Origin: Pinus tabuliformis
Taxonomy: Eukaryota; Streptophyta; Pinopsida; Pinales; Pinaceae
DNA: 64,000 nucleotides
Reading direction: 5' to 3'
NCBI GenBank assembly: GCA_031772625.1
Contig: CM062816.1
Location: forward strand, 635,870,352 to 635,934,351
Position 1 is the stretch's first letter, and every line of letters starts with the position of its first letter. The translations under genes were made by a program, and so were the position numbers. The notes under the pieces are model-generated. The model did not search any database. It was not told the origin of the DNA and worked only from the letters and a program-made list of their open reading frames with translations. Of the stretch, positions 1 through 14,500 are shown in pieces.

Positions 1-2951
1 GAATTATCCATTCCTAATGACCAATGGGATTTCATTTCGCAAGAATATCATCTGAAGTTGTCTCATTTTCCAATGAGTTAAATTTCCTTTATTTATTTGA
101 GAATAAAGTTTTTACTCCCATTTTAACCCCCCTATAGACCTAACTTTTCTTCTATAACTCAATCTAGCTTTGGTCCACCTTGATAGCAAGAGAGAGGGTG
201 TTATACATGAGTAAATCAAGAAAGTAGATTGTTATTGCACGTTACATAATTTTTTTGTAGGTTGAAGGAAAAGAAATTAAATGAGATTCGGAGTGGGATT
301 ACAAATTTCACATTCCACAAAAAATTGAATAAATAAAAGAAAAGGGAATTTAATGTAGGGTTTCTATAACATATGGTCCATACATTTATTTTGCATCTAA
401 TATGTGTACTCCACAACATCTGCATGTTCAAAAAACTTCTTTTTTGGTACAAGCACCCATCTTATGTTTTAATATTTTGAGTTTGTCATGAATAAAAATG
501 TTAAAAAATGTATGTTTGAAAAGGAAAATATGTAGAATTATTTTTTTAGTTGTAGACATAAGCTTGAGAGGTTATGGAGAAAAAATATTGGAGCAATTCT
601 TCTTGGGCACGCAAAAACAACCAGTTACTAGTTTTTATAGTGTGTCACTATGCAACAACTAGAGTAGTGTAAATCTCCATAAGAACCCTTGTTTTAATTG
701 TGAAGGATATGTAGCACTCATTTTTCATTCAAATGCATCTTTCATGTATTCAACGATATAATAAAAAATATTTTATTTTGTTGCACACATTCACTTTAAT
801 TTTACTCCATTTTGCTCTGTGTAAAATTTGAAATTTTGACCATGTTTAGTTGTGCAAACCAATTGTGTCAGTTAATGTCCATGATTTTTGTCGTAAATAG
901 ACCCCTTTTCCTCATCTTTCAGGGTTGTTCCTGTGTAACCATATCTAGTTTTCATCAAACATTTTTAACCCATGATGAACTTGGAATAGGGGATTTAGTC
1001 AATTTCCATTTGTTTTTATTGCTAGCATAAAATGGAAGTTGATGTATAGTCTATCATTATTTATAAATGTATTGGGCGGATACATTATATATATGGATCA
1101 GAATTATTGGCATTGGCAGGAAAATTGAGCATAAGTAATATATGGATGTAAGAACACGTGAAATTGTGGAACACTCATGAAGCACTTTCACAATTCCACA
1201 ATTTCCCTTTGCTCTCCCACACAATGAAATCATTTGTATGTGGTAATTGATTTTTAGATTTGCTCATTTCAGTTCCCATATCACATTACTTAAATTTGGA
1301 ATTTATTTAACCAAATACACTGTTAGAGTTTTATTTTTCTCATACCTACTCAATTTCCTAGATATTTTGAAATCTCCAATGGATATAGATATACATGAGT
1401 AAATATAATTGTTGAAACAAAGTTAACTACATCAATTTATTTATAATTCATAATGTATGCCTCTATTTAATTGCAAGTCTCTCACTCTCCCAATCACATG
1501 GTTTTTTTAACTCTTTGTCTACATTAGGAGACAACATTTTGAGAGAGGGCATGTAATTTGAATTTGATGAATCCATGTGTTGAGTATGGAGGATGCTGTT
1601 TCCATTGTGCAAAGGAAGCTTCCTCTAAACGTCCACACAATGTAACCATGTAATGTTCCTTCCAAATGGTTTTTCTTTATCCATTATGCTACCTATGTAT
1701 TATCAAAGATAGAGCATGGAGATACATGGAACTTAGCACTAGTCCACCCATATTAGTCTTTGAAATATGGTTCCAATAATTTATTAGGTCAAGGGTAATT
1801 GCATATATTTTGAGAAAAACCAAACCCAGTGAATGAATGGTACATAGAAACCACCCACCCAGAGGAAATTCAAAAGAATAACTCAATGATTTTTTTTTAT
1901 ATCATAAAATCACACACATATAGTTTCCCTGATCATTTTCAATCATTATTATTCCATTCTATTTCGATTATACTTTAGATTGTGCTTTTCATTTTTGTGT
2001 TATCACATTTAAAATGATTTATTTCAGTATTTAATTTTATACGAAAAGGATTATAGGATTTATCTCTTAATTATTTTGTCAATCCAAGTCAAATTAATTT
2101 TATATGCTTTCATGCATATGTCATGAATGTTGTAAGACTATTGTTTATATGTTTGTGATGTATTTTTCTCATTTAAGCTAGTGGTAATGAACTAATTTGT
2201 TAACCTTGATATGTATCTTATTTAGTTTTTTTTTCTTATGTTATCATGCCCTTTTCTATCTTCAAAACTATTTCACAGGTTAACTGATGATTATTTATGA
2301 TGCTCGTGTGTCTCTTCTAACATATGTAGTATTACTTTATTTGAAGGCACCCGCTCTTTTCCATTTGATGTGAATGAACCTTTCATAGATTACACTTCAT
2401 ATCGCACAAAGTTCATACACTTTCTATCACCAAATCCATGTATATTTCATATTATGTATTTATTGCATCTAAGGCACGCGTTGAAACCATCACTTTTAGA
2501 AATTGGTTATATTTGGGTTGGGGCTCCTGCTTAAAATGGTGTCGGATCTAGTTGGCACTTCGCATTGGGGAGACCCCCTTCCCTCTTGGCATCTTCTTCA
2601 CCATCAACACCTTCCTCAAGAAAAGACACCATGTTATTTCCTTTACATCATCCCATATTCTATTATCAAAACATTCTTTTACATTTGCATTCTCCACTGA
2701 CAATGTGCAAGCGAAAACTTTCGAATTACGGGGCTAAGTCTTTCTTTAGGCCATTGTGTAATGAAATCTACCACTTCCTAAACTTTCCAAACCGCAATCT
2801 CTTGGATGTCATCTCTCCCATGAATTCCTAGGCCACCATCTGTCGGTCGATGTTCTAACACCTAATAGTCTTTCTAGCCACTACTGTGAAGTTCTCAGGC
2901 CAACACCTGAATGATTTCACTACACCCTAAATCTACAAGTCACTAGTTTGC
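1..2951. other. Gene-free AT-rich DNA left of the retrotransposon array
   Basis: I see no coding region, RNA gene or recognisable repeat here. The open frames are short (under 90 codons), overlap one another around 2503-2831, and show no protein motif. The stretch ends where the first chromovirus LTR begins. Confidence 0.6.
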
Positions 2952-5900
2952 TATAATATCCCCTTAATATGTAATTTTGATTTAATTACTTGTGTTGGTA
3001 AGAATGGGAGTGAAGCTATGAAAGTACATTTGATAAATTATTGTAAATAACTATTTTTTTTTATTAATAAAAATAATTCTATGTACTTGGATAAAACACT
3101 CGAGAATTAGATTGCCTGGAAAATCTGGAAAAAAAAGAGAAACAATGTCATTGATAAATGAGATTTGATAAAATATTCATGATAATGATTCTAGAAAATT
3201 TTTAGATAAGGCTAATGGGTTGGAAGTAAAAAAAACCCTAAGAATTCCTTAGCTGAAGAAATATGTTAAGTTGGTTGCACTTAAAGCACCGCAAGAGAAA
3301 AAGGTGGGCTTTAAAGGCATAACCCTAATTGATTGGGAAATAACAAACATAAAAGAGGGATGCCAATGAAATTAAAACAATATCGTGAATAAGGGTATAA
3401 ACTACTGATAGAGAGAATTGATAGGGTTGTTGATTCTTTCTCAAAATCATTATTGGCTTGGGGGGAACAGGAGGATAGTTCAAGGTTGGGTGGTCAATGT
3501 CTTGCTCTAGTGTAGATTCTACAATGAGCACGAATTCAATTTTCTGGTTAGATATATCAATGTTAGTGCATAATTTTGTTATTTTATAGGAATTTATGTA
3601 GCTAGAATAATCGATGAATTTAGAAAAGTATAAAACTTATAATTGATTGGGGAATGTTAATTAACTTGTCAGAAATTACCAGTTAGAGAATTCTAGTAAG
3701 AAGAGACAAAGTTGATTCTACAACTAAAAAAAAAATTAAACAAACAAACAAAACAAAAGACAAAAAAAAAGTTTAAAGCAAAGAAAAAAAGATAACAAGA
3801 AATAAAAACATGAATTTAAAAAAATAAAAGATAAAAAAATTAGAAGGGATAGCAGAATTATTATTTTATTATGTAAATTATTTGGTTTTAAACTTGTGTT
3901 GCTAAATTAGGTAGTGACAATTATATGAGGGGCACAACGTTAAAGGATAATGGGAAGTCGGTACAACTTGAGTGGGAATATGTAGTTTAATATAGAACAT
4001 TGCAGGTAGTAAAATATGGATGATGTAGTTTAATATATATTAATGCACTGAACATAATAATCTCAAATTATTATTTAGATGTCATTTGAAGGTTATAAAG
4101 ACATACTATAACAAAATACATCTATATTGATGGAAGAACCAGTCTCAAAATACCAATAGAATTTAGGAATATTAGAAGCAAGTGAAACATTCAAATTCTC
4201 GAATTAAACCAGTAAAGATTTGTTTTTGAAAATTTCCAATATTGCTCTTATAATATCTAGATTACCACTTATCTTTTACCGATTTTTTAAGAAAGAGAAT
4301 AAATCAAAAATTTGAGCCTATCTCACATTCACGAAGATTTAAATAAAATCATTTAGTGACTTAGCTAGAAGTATCAACAAAAGGAGTAAGTCTTACAAAT
4401 TGGTAGAAACACAGTAATATAAATTGAAAATTAAAACATCCTTTTAAGAGCTTACCCACTTGTTGAAATACAAATATAATCAGTAAAGCTAGGGATGGAG
4501 GTGTGAGACAACATAATCCGAAGAACAAAAATGGAAACAGAACACATATGGAGCCAACTAGAATTAGATTAATATACAAAAAACCTATTAATGTGTCTGC
4601 AATATACTTATATGAATTCAGGCATCATATATTACCAACCATTTAACTAGGCATGTCAAAGCAAAAGCATACTTTAATTGAGAGTGCTAAGTACAATGGT
4701 TATACCACTACATAACCATCCTGAAATTCATAACAGAAGAAACAAGCCAGAAATCGTAACCCAAACTATTTACACATTACACAGTAGCAAAAAAATTTGT
4801 TACTCATTTCTAGTAGCACACCGGTGTTGAAAACATCTACACGAAAGTGAAATGACATAAGTAGTAACTAGAGAGTAACTGCAACTTTGAATCACAAAGA
4901 TTCTATGATTAACCCTGCCATGTATGTGAAAAGTACCAAACTGGTGACTAGTAATATGGTGGGAGCAAAAGTGTAGAGATGATTTCCTCAGCAAAGAATC
5001 CTGAAAAAAAAGTGAGTCGAACCAATAAGAGACCTGTGATGCGATGGAAAGAAAATACTCATAAACATGCAATGGGTACAAAAAAAGCCGTAACTAGTAT
5101 CTGACTATCAAAGAATGTAGGCTATGTTGAAAAAAATAATAGTAGAAAACATACAGAAACCCATGGACTTCTTCAATCTAAAAAACGGGAAAAACACTTT
5201 CAACTTTCCATGGGAAAATTAACAGAGAGGAACAACCAATCTATCATGTGTAAGATATAGGATGGATAACCTCTCGACTCAAATTCCACCATCAAGTGGT
5301 GCACGGTAAGAGGAGAAGTGAATCCATCCCAATTGCATGACCATAAGAACATGTACATTTCAGAAAAATACTAAATTGTCGAAAGAGAAATCCTTTGACT
5401 AGAAAAATACCTAAAATAAGTGAAGGGGACATTTGCCGCATAAACCCCAATAGTCATGTTAAATACCTATAGCCTTCTCTTGAGTTACAAGAAAAAGGAA
5501 ACTAAAATCATAGTGAGGGACACGAATTGAGAAACTCCCTTCCATCAAGGAAGGGATGAGTGAGAGTACAGGAGTATGAGGCTAACCCATTGCCTCTAGA
5601 TATAGTAAAAGAATGAGAAACCTCATGAATTACTCATATTAGGAATATAAATATAAATCCCAATTTCGATTATAATCTAGACAATGAATATAAAAGTAAA
5701 TTACTCCATATCTACTGCTAAGGTGATAAATTGTGTACCTGGTAGCACTGAGGTGCTTGAGCGAATCATAGTTAGTAAATATGACATTCAAGGGCTTGCA
5801 TTATTGACCCTGAGGGTTTTGGTGTCCCTACAAAAAGAGATGAACACCTTTACACTTACATGGGAAACAAAATAAGAAACCCTAAACTGAAAATAAATTG

Positions 5901-6879
5901 AAACCTAGGTTGCTAAACTTACCCTACCACAAATATATATGATTACATGGGAGAAATCTCAACGCTCGGGCTACGATCAAGGAAGGACTTGTGACAAGAA
6001 AGGGGCAAGGGTTAAAAGATTAAGGATTTGGTTGAACTAGTTCGAATGAAGCATCAAGTTGAAATAAACATAGTGGTAAATACATATAACTGGAAGATGG
6101 TCGTGACAGCGGAGTAACAAGGAATATGTGTAAGTGTCGAGGGCGAGGTGTGCAAAAGGAGATGATGGATGCATTGTTGCCACTAGGAGGCGAAACCAAC
6201 AATGAATAAATAAAATGATCTGAATGAGAAAAGGGATAGGAATTACAAAAGTGTTAGGGTTAGAAAGGTGGATTTGATCCATTGATGTCCCATGCTTTAT
6301 CCTCACTATCCATAGTCTACCATAATTAACCACCCTACTTTAATCATGTGATTTGTATAGAACAACTGCTAGGTTGAAGCGAATGAGAGGGAGATTAGAG
6401 TGTTCAAAGGAAATGACGCCATGTCTATGGGCTGACATTAAGTGAGGTGCCAAGTGTTAGCATCAAAGGTGTAATACATTTTGACAAAAATTAGCAGGAT
6501 GCTCTAAGCCTCTCCATGCACACCTTCCAAATTAAAAATGGGAGTATAAGACTATATATATGTATATATATATATTTGTAAATTTCATCAAAGACAGTAA
6601 TTCCAAGACATATTTACATTAGCCCTCACTTCAGGTTACAAGAATATTGGTAGGGTCAAAGGGGTGTAACCTTGACTTTAGTGGTAATTGTACATTAGTG
6701 ATCAAAACAAAACTTGGACCAAGAAGTATATTATAAATAAAAGGACATAACAAATAATTAGATAACTTGCAGCATGGTAATACCATGTCAAATCTTCTTA
6801 TCTTAATAAAATACATAAGACAAGAGAGAAAGAGGTGCCTTAGGAAAAACAATTAGTGAGGATATTGACATATCTCACA
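2952..6879 (+). repeat. Chromovirus LTR copy 1 (about 3.9 kb)
   Basis: This is the first of three direct copies of one long LTR. The others are 11593-15803 plus 30858-31277, and 35900-40240; an inverted copy lies at 46713-49866. The right edge is TCTCACA at 6879, followed after two bases by a primer-binding-like site. The left edge reads TATAATATCCCC, where the other copies read TGTAATA, so the terminal G is mutated. A short TA-rich tract at 6554-6580 is the position into which a Tat element inserted in LTR copy 2. Reverse-strand open frames of about 60-130 codons show no protein motif and are probably incidental. Confidence 0.8.
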
Positions 6880-6881
6880 GA

Positions 6882-6899
6882 TGGTGTTAAGAACCAAAC
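6882..6899 (+). other. Degenerate primer-binding site, chromovirus copy 1
   Basis: TGGTGTTAAGAACC follows the LTR end after a 2-base spacer. It resembles the initiator-Met tRNA primer site TGGTATCAGAGC with several changes. The equivalent site after LTR2 (from 31280) is closer to consensus. Confidence 0.55.
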
Positions 6900-7044
6900 A
6901 CATCACTAGGCCTAGTGATTTTGATGAGAATTAAAAGAATAATAGTAATTTAAACAAAACACACACACAAATACAATAAAAATTACTAAAGCTTTATTTT
7001 GTGTAATTGCATGGTACAGTAGTGTGATAAGATTTGATGACATC

Positions 7045-8170
7045 ATGGCTAAGGAAATTCCATCCAACACACGAAGTGTAGATTTGTATGTTGAACTAGG
7101 AGATGGAGTCACCTGATAAAATGCAAAAAATTTGAAAGTTATTAGGAATTTACAAAAGCAAATGGCACATTTAAGGAACAATAATGAACAAATGTTGAAA
7201 GACAATGAGGAACAATAGAGAATGATCAAAGGAATAACTGGAAATTCGATCCATAGGACCATGGAACCTAAAATTGAGAAAAGTGGGAAAAATGGCGTCA
7301 ATTCATAACCATCAGGAAGTGGGGGTGGTCAGGTAGGACCTACCCTAGAATTCAGAGGAATAAAAGGCAAACTGAATTGCTGGGAGAAATTTTTCGGAAG
7401 ATAAAACCCCCTACATTTGATGGCAAAAAAGAAGAGGATGTTAAAGCATGGTTACTGAACATGAACGAGTACTTTCAAGTGTACAAGTATGATGGAAACA
7501 TGGGGCTAAATTTACCATATACTAGTTCCAAGATAAGTTTGCTCTCTACTAGGAAGAGGCTAAAGGGGTGCATTTACTTGAAGAGAAGACTCTTTCATGG
7601 GAGGAGTTCCACAAATGATTTAAAATTGATATTTGAATGAACAATATTATGATGAACATGTTAAGGAATTCCATGAAATCAGCCTTGGAAAACTCATGAT
7701 GGATGAGTATGTGGCAAAATTTACAAAATTTCTATGATATATGCCTTATATTAAAGAATAAAATGATAAGGTGTAGCAGTTGGTGAACTCCCTACCTACA
7801 ATGTACAAGGAACAAATAGAATTTGACAATCCAAGGGCACTAGAAGAAGTGGTTAGACAAATCAGATTGTGTTGCCAACAATTCTAAAGTAAGGGGAGAA
7901 CTCAAAATCTTTTCTTAATAAGAAGAGAAGCAAAACTATAATTGGCACAAAGAGGAAAAAACCAACATATATGAAAATTTTGAGAAAGGATCATCTATGG
8001 AAAAAGTTTAGTGACGGGAACACAAATCGATCGACACAGTCACGTGCTAGATCCGAGACCATGAATATAGATGGAAAGAAAAAGGTGTGGAAAAGAAAGA
8101 GAACCAGTGAAATGTTAGGGATATAGTGAACCTCATCTACTCAGATATTGTCCCCATAATCCCCGATCTT
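7045..8170 (+). pseudogene. Decayed chromovirus gag, copy 1
   Basis: A start at 7045 gives MAKEIPSNTRSVDLYVELGD before a stop. Reading frames then change repeatedly. The clearest remnant is at 7377-7640, with PPTFDGKKEEDVKAWLLNM, typical of the start of a Ty3/gypsy capsid domain. A zinc-knuckle remnant near 8112-8155 reads C-stop-G-Y...H....C: the tryptophan codon has become TAG and the second cysteine has become tyrosine. The same two lesions occur in copy 2 near 32500. No functional Gag can be made. Confidence 0.75.
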
Positions 8171-8269
8171 TTCACAATATTGAAGTGGTACAGGAATCCA
8201 CCACAGTGAATGATATTGCTAGAAATATCCCCATGATAAGCATTGTATTTAGGGAGAGAAAAGTGGAAC

Positions 8270-11200
8270 ACCAATCAACCATGATTGAGATCAAAGGTAC
8301 TCTCGCCAACTGAACTATTTATGTTTTAATTCATCATAGTGCTAGATTAAGTTATATTGGTCATTAGATGGTGGAAAAATATGCACTTAAAACTGATAAA
8401 TATAAAATTTCATGCTTGGTAACCTAGAAACTAACACCAAGAGAAGAGTAAACAACCAATCCAACCAATTCCCCTAAGACTTAAATGGTTATTTAACCAT
8501 CGTAAATCCAAATGTTCTTCCTATAGGGTTGTATGACATACTAATTGGTATGGATTACCTTGATAAAAAGTGTGGAATAATAATTTTATTAGCGAAAAAA
8601 AGTGTGTTGTGTGAATTTGAAAGGATAAACACAATTTATTCAAGGGGTTCCCCGACCCATATGAGTACAAGAAACTCCAGCCATGCAAATAAAAAATAGT
8701 GCATGGAAATGCTATCAATTATCTCTGATTCATTTGGAGGAGGGTAGCTAGAACATGAAAGATATATCCTTGTATACTTTACCCATCATTAAGAAATTCC
8801 AAGATGTTCTCCCAAAGAATACTCCCATCTTATCCCTGCACTGATACATAGGTTTTGCCATTGATTTGGTCCCCAGGACAACACGAGTGTGTAGAGCACC
8901 CTACTCGATGAGTCCACCTGAGTTGTTGGAATTGAAAAATGCAGTTGCAAGAGTTGTTAGATAAAGCCTACATCAAGTGTATGGTGTCACCTTAGGGGGC
9001 ACACATATTATTTGTTCAGAAGAAAGATGGAAATTTTAGAATTTGCATAGATTAGAGACATCTCAACAACTTAACTATAAAATTAAGTCCCCATTTCCAT
9101 GTATGGATGACTTGTTTGATCAAGTAAGAGGGGAAACAATATTCTCAAATATTATTTGAGAAAAAGATATCACTAATTGAGAATTAAGTTGGATGATTCT
9201 CATAAGACAATGTTTAGGACTAGATATGGACACTGAGTTTTTAATGTTACCATTTGGCCACACTAATTCCCCATCAAATTTAATCTGCCTAATGAACAAC
9301 ATAGCAAGGCTTTAGATAAATTTGTACTTGTATTTCTTAATGATATCCTAATATACTCGGAAGATGAGGATAAGCATGAGGAGCACCTATAATTATTGTT
9401 GTAGACATTAAGGGGAAACCACGTGTATGCGAAATACAACAAGTGCGAGTTTTAAAAACCCAAAATATAGTATTTGGGTGATATTATTTATAAGGAAGGA
9501 CTAGCAGTGGATCCAGAGAAGGTAAAATTAATGGTTAACTGGCATACACCAAAGGATGTAGTTTCTTTCTGTTCGTTTATGGGATTGGCGAGGTATTACC
9601 AGCAATTTATTGAAGGGTTATCCAAAATAGGACATACCATTACATATTTGCAAAGAAAGGGGGTAAAAATTTGAAGGGACTACAAAATGTTAATTTCCTT
9701 TTAATTAGCAGAGCCAAATAAGGAGTTCACAGTTTGCATAGATGCTAGAATAGAAGGGTTGGCAGGTGTGTTGCCATAAGGTAACTTTGTAATAGCATAT
9801 GAATCCAAGAAATTAATGACCCATGAAATAAATTATGCAGTATATGATCTGGAGCTAGCCGTTGTCATACATGCCTTAAAAATGTGGAGGAATTACTTGT
9901 TAGGAAAAAAATTTTTTCTAACAACATACCATATCAATTTGAAATACCTTTTCAATCAACTAGACTTAAATGCTAGACAAGCCAGATGGATGGCCTTTCT
10001 TAGCGAGTTTGAGTTAGACATAAAACACATTAAGGGGAAAGAGAAACATATAGTCGATGCCTTCAGCAGGCATGCCTAGAATTTGATGGAGGTGGTTCTT
10101 GGTAAAATTAACACTGGTTTTCTAGAGCAGATCCACAACTCCATAACTAGTGACCCAAAATATAGGGAAATGTAATGAAAATAATAGCAAACCGATGTTC
10201 TTTGTTATGCTGAAAATACTGAAAAAATATTGACTTATAAGAACATATTGTATTTTCATGTTGTTACATATTTGAAAGAAATCATATTTGAGGAATGCCA
10301 TAAAAAACATTATGCTAGGCACCAAGGTTACCAGAAAATAGTTACAACGTTAAGACAAAAAAAATTGAGCCAAGAATGAAGAAATAAGTTGCGAAATATT
10401 TAAAAATATTCTTAGAGTGTAGATAGCAAAAGGTTGAGCATCAACACCAAGCTGGGTTACTAAATCCCCTACCTATTCCTGAGAAGAAATGGGGAATTAT
10501 TTCCTTATAATTTATTATAGGGCTACAAAGAAGAAAAAGGAAACATGATTCCATCATGTTGGTGGTGGATACATTAAGAGAAGAAACTCACTTTATTGTT
10601 GTGCAATCCAAATTTTGTACCACACAAATTGCTCATATTTTCATGAAGGAGATTTGTTGACTTCATCGAATACCCAAGATGATAGTATCCAACAGGGATG
10701 ATAAATTTACCTCCAACTTCTGGAAGGGACAATTTAGCAACATGGACACCAAATAAACCTTTCGTAAATCATACCATCCCAAAAGAATGGAAAAACATAA
10801 AGAACCACTCAAATTTTGGAAGCCAAGCTCAAAATGTATGTTATGGATTAGCCAACAAAATGGGAGGAAGTCTTGCATTTAGTGAAATTTCCCTACAATA
10901 ACAGCTACCAATCTTCCATTAAAATGAACCCATTTCAAGTCTTGTATGGCTGAAAATTCCATACACCTCTTAGTTAGATTCAACCAAAGGATAAACTGAT
11001 TCTTGGGCCAGACACATTGTATGAAATGGAGGAAATAATGTGAAGGATTCAGAAGAATATTAAGGCATCACAAGATCAATGAAACGGTTATGAAAATAAA
11101 AAGAGATCACACAAGGAGTTTAAAGTCGGGAATCATGTCTAAGTGAGAGTAAAACCTAAAAAATTTACAGTAATAATGGGCACGTGTCCAAAAATAGCCC

Positions 11201-11515
11201 CCTGATTTTGTAGGATATTTGATATTTTGGATGGAGTAGGATCTGTAACTTACCAACTAGCACTACTAATCACATTAAAGTTCATAATTTTTTTATGTTT
11301 CCTTTCTTAAGAAGTACATACATGATGACTCTGATATTATTTACTAGAAAGTGTTAGAGGTGGAACACGAAGGAGACTTCATGGCAAACCCGCTCTACAT
11401 TCTTGATCGGAAAGAGATCTATCTCAGGAATCGAGTCATCCCTAGGGTTAAACTGCAGTGGAAGATCTATACTCCTGTGGAGGGTACGTAGGAGCAAGAA
11501 GGTGAAATGTAAAAA
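8270..11515 (+). pseudogene. Decayed chromovirus pol (PR-RT-RH-INT-chromodomain), copy 1
   Basis: The domain order fits a chromodomain Ty3/gypsy element. The protease region near 8320 reads IHHSARLSYI where a D-S-G-A core is expected, so the catalytic Asp is lost. The RT palm near 9331 reads FLNDILIYS, with Asn in place of the first catalytic Asp of YxDD. RNase H remains at 9715-10079, including the frame at 9816-10079. Integrase zinc-finger and core fragments lie at about 10270-10900. A C-terminal chromodomain remnant at about 11360-11512 reads LYILDRKEIYLRNRVIPRVK and ends with its conserved Trp mutated to a stop. Many stops and frameshifts are present. It is followed directly by a purine tract and LTR2. 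Confidence 0.8.
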
Positions 11516-11580
11516 CAGTTTCCATTACTTTTTTAGTAGAAAATATCTAGAAATTAAACATTGAGGATAGTGTGAATTTA

Positions 11581-11592
11581 AAGTGGGAAGGA
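11581..11592 (+). other. Polypurine tract before LTR2
   Basis: AAGTGGGAAGGA lies immediately before the TGTAATA start of LTR copy 2. The matching tract before LTR3 is at 35889-35899. It is the expected plus-strand priming site of the chromovirus. Confidence 0.7.
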
Positions 11593-14500
11593 TGTAATAC
11601 CTCCCTAATATGTAATCATGATTTAGTTACCCGTGTTGGTAAGAATTGTAGTGAAGCCATGGAAGTACATTGGATAAGTTATTGTACATAAATATTTATA
11701 TCTTATTAATATATATAATTTGATGTACTTGGAGAAGACACTCAAGAATGATATTGCTTACCAAATCTCAAAAAAAACAACTGAAATAATCTCATTGATA
11801 ATTGAGATTTTATAAAATCTTCATGATAATGATTCTAGAAAATTTCTAGATAAGACTAGGGGGTGGGAGATCAAAAAAACCTTGGAATTGGGTAGTTGAA
11901 GAAAGATGCTATGTTGGTTTCACTCAAGGCACGGAATGAGAAAATTGTGGGCTTTAAAGGAAAAAGCCTAGGAAATTTTGCAATGAAGCCCATAACAGTG
12001 GGATGCCGCTAAAATGGATACAATATCATCAAGAAGGGTATAATTTGCCCATAGAGAGAATTGATGGCGTTGTTGGTTCTCTAGAAAAATCATTCTTGAC
12101 TTGGGGGGAACTGGAGGACAATCCGAGGTTGTGTGGTCCATGTCATTCTCCAGTGCAAATTCTACATTGAGAAGAACTTTATTTTTATGGTTAGATATAT
12201 CAATGCTAACGCATAATTGTGTCATTTATTGGAATTTTTGTAGCTAAAATAGTGAATGAATGTGCAACATTAGAATACATAAAATGGATCGGTGAATGAT
12301 AATTAACTAGCTAGAAGTTATTGGTTAGAGAGCTAAAGTAAGAAGAGACTAAGTTTTTTCTATGACTGAAAAATAAAATAATAAAACCAATTAAACAGTG
12401 TAATTTTAGATGAGATGTCACAAATATTGTTTTCTTATGTAAATTATTCAGGTTCAAACCTGTGTTGTTAAATTACGTAGTGACATTGATATGAGGGGCA
12501 CAACCTTGAATGTTAATGTAAATTGAGTACAGCTTGAGTGGCAATCTGTAATTAATATACAACATTGCATGTAGTAGATTATAAAAGTTGTATTTTAACA
12601 TATATTAATGCTGGTAGAATAATATCAGTTTTTGATTTTGATGTAACTTGAAGGTTATAAAGATATACTATAACACAATACATATATATTTATAAAAGAA
12701 CAACCAAACTGAAAATACAAATCAAATTCATAAATATTAAAGCAAGTGAATTATTGAAATTTTGGAATTAAACCAATAGACATATATTAGTAAATTTCCA
12801 AGCTTGTTGTTACAATATCTTGGCTAGCATTTATGATTTATGGATTTCTTAAGAAATAGGCTAAAATAGAAATTGGATCTTATCTCACAGTCACGAAGAT
12901 TTAAATAAAATCATTTAGTGACTAGGATAGAAGTATAGAAAAAGGGACTATGTCTTACAAATTTCTAGCAACATAGTAATATAAATTCAAAATTACAATG
13001 TCCTTTTAAGAGATGATCCACTTGTGAAAATACATATATAATCATTAAATATGGGCACAAAGGTGTGAGACAACCTAAATATTAAGAACAAAAACGGAAA
13101 CCGATCACATATGGAGCCAATGAAAATTAGATTAAGGTACAAAAAACTATGAGTTTGTCTATGAGCTATGCGTATGAAATATGTTAAGTTGGTTGCACTG
13201 AAAGAAATATGTTAAGTTGGTTGCACTTAGAGCACCGCAAGAGAAAAAGGTGGGTTTAAAGGAAAAAGAACCAAAATAGGTGGGTCTATATTGATGAAAG
13301 AACTAGTCTCTAAATACCAATAGAATTTAGGAATATTAGAAGCAAGTGAAACATTGAAATTCTCGAATTAAACCAGTAGACATATATTAGTAAAACTCCA
13401 ATATTGTTCTTACAATATCTAGATTACCACTTATGTTTTATCAGTTTGTTAAGAAATAAACTAAATTAAAAATTTGAGCCTCTCTCATATTCAAGAAGAT
13501 TTAAATAAAATAATTTAGTGACTGAGCTAGAAGTATCAACAAAAGGAGTATGTGTTACGAATTGGTAGAAACGCAATCATATAAATTCAAAATTACAACA
13601 TCCTTTTAAGAGCTTATCCAGTTGTTGAAATACAGATATAATCATTAAGGCTAGGCATGGAGGTGTGAGACAACGTAAATCCTAAGAACAAAAAGGGAAA
13701 TAGATCACATATGGAGCCAACGAGAATTAGGTTAATCTACAAAAAACCTACTAATGTGTCTGTGATCTACTTATATGAATCCACGCATCATATATTACCA
13801 GCCATTCAACTAGTCATGTCAAAGTAAAAGCATCCTTTAATTGAGAGTGCTAAGTACAATGGTTCTACCACTACATAACAATTCTGAAATTCATAACGGA
13901 AGAAACAAACCAGAAATCGTAACCCAAACTATTTTCACATTACACAGTAGCAAAACAAAATTGCTACGCATATCTAGTAGCACATCGGTGTTGAAAACAT
14001 CTTTAGGAAAGTGAAATAACAAAAGTAGTAACTAGAGAGCAACTACAACTTTGAATCACAAAGATGCTATGATTAACCCTGCCATGTATGTGAAAAGCAC
14101 CAAACTGGTGCTGGTAATACGGTGGGAGGAAAAGTCTAGAGATGATTTCCTCAACAAAGAATCCTGACAGAAAAGTGAGTCGAACCAATAAGATACATGT
14201 GATGCCATGGAAAACAAATATGCATAAACAAACAATGGGTACAAAAAATGTTGTAACTAGTATCCGACTATCAAAGAATGTAGGGTAAGTTGGAAAAAAT
14301 AGCAACATAAAACATGCAACAACCCATGGACTTCTTGAATCTAAGAAAGGGAAAAACACTTTTGACTTGCCATGGGAAAATTAATAGAGAGGAAAGGCCA
14401 ATCTATCTTGTGTGAGATATAGGATCGATAACCTCTTGAATCGAATTTCACCATAAAGTGGTGCACGGCAAGCAAAGAAGCTAATCCATCCCAATTGTGT

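Noticed and set aside
2503..2831. Three overlapping plus-strand frames of 61-88 codons
   Set aside because: Mutually overlapping, no motif, nothing to choose between them.
6912..7301. 129-codon reverse-strand frame with hydrophobic segments
   Set aside because: Lies antisense to the chromovirus gag start; hydrophobicity is a by-product of complementary A-rich sequence.
14003..14359. 118-codon reverse-strand frame in LTR2, with relatives at 4800-5081 and 38322-38633
   Set aside because: Recurs only because the LTR recurs; frame lengths and starts differ between copies and no protein motif or codon-level conservation is seen.
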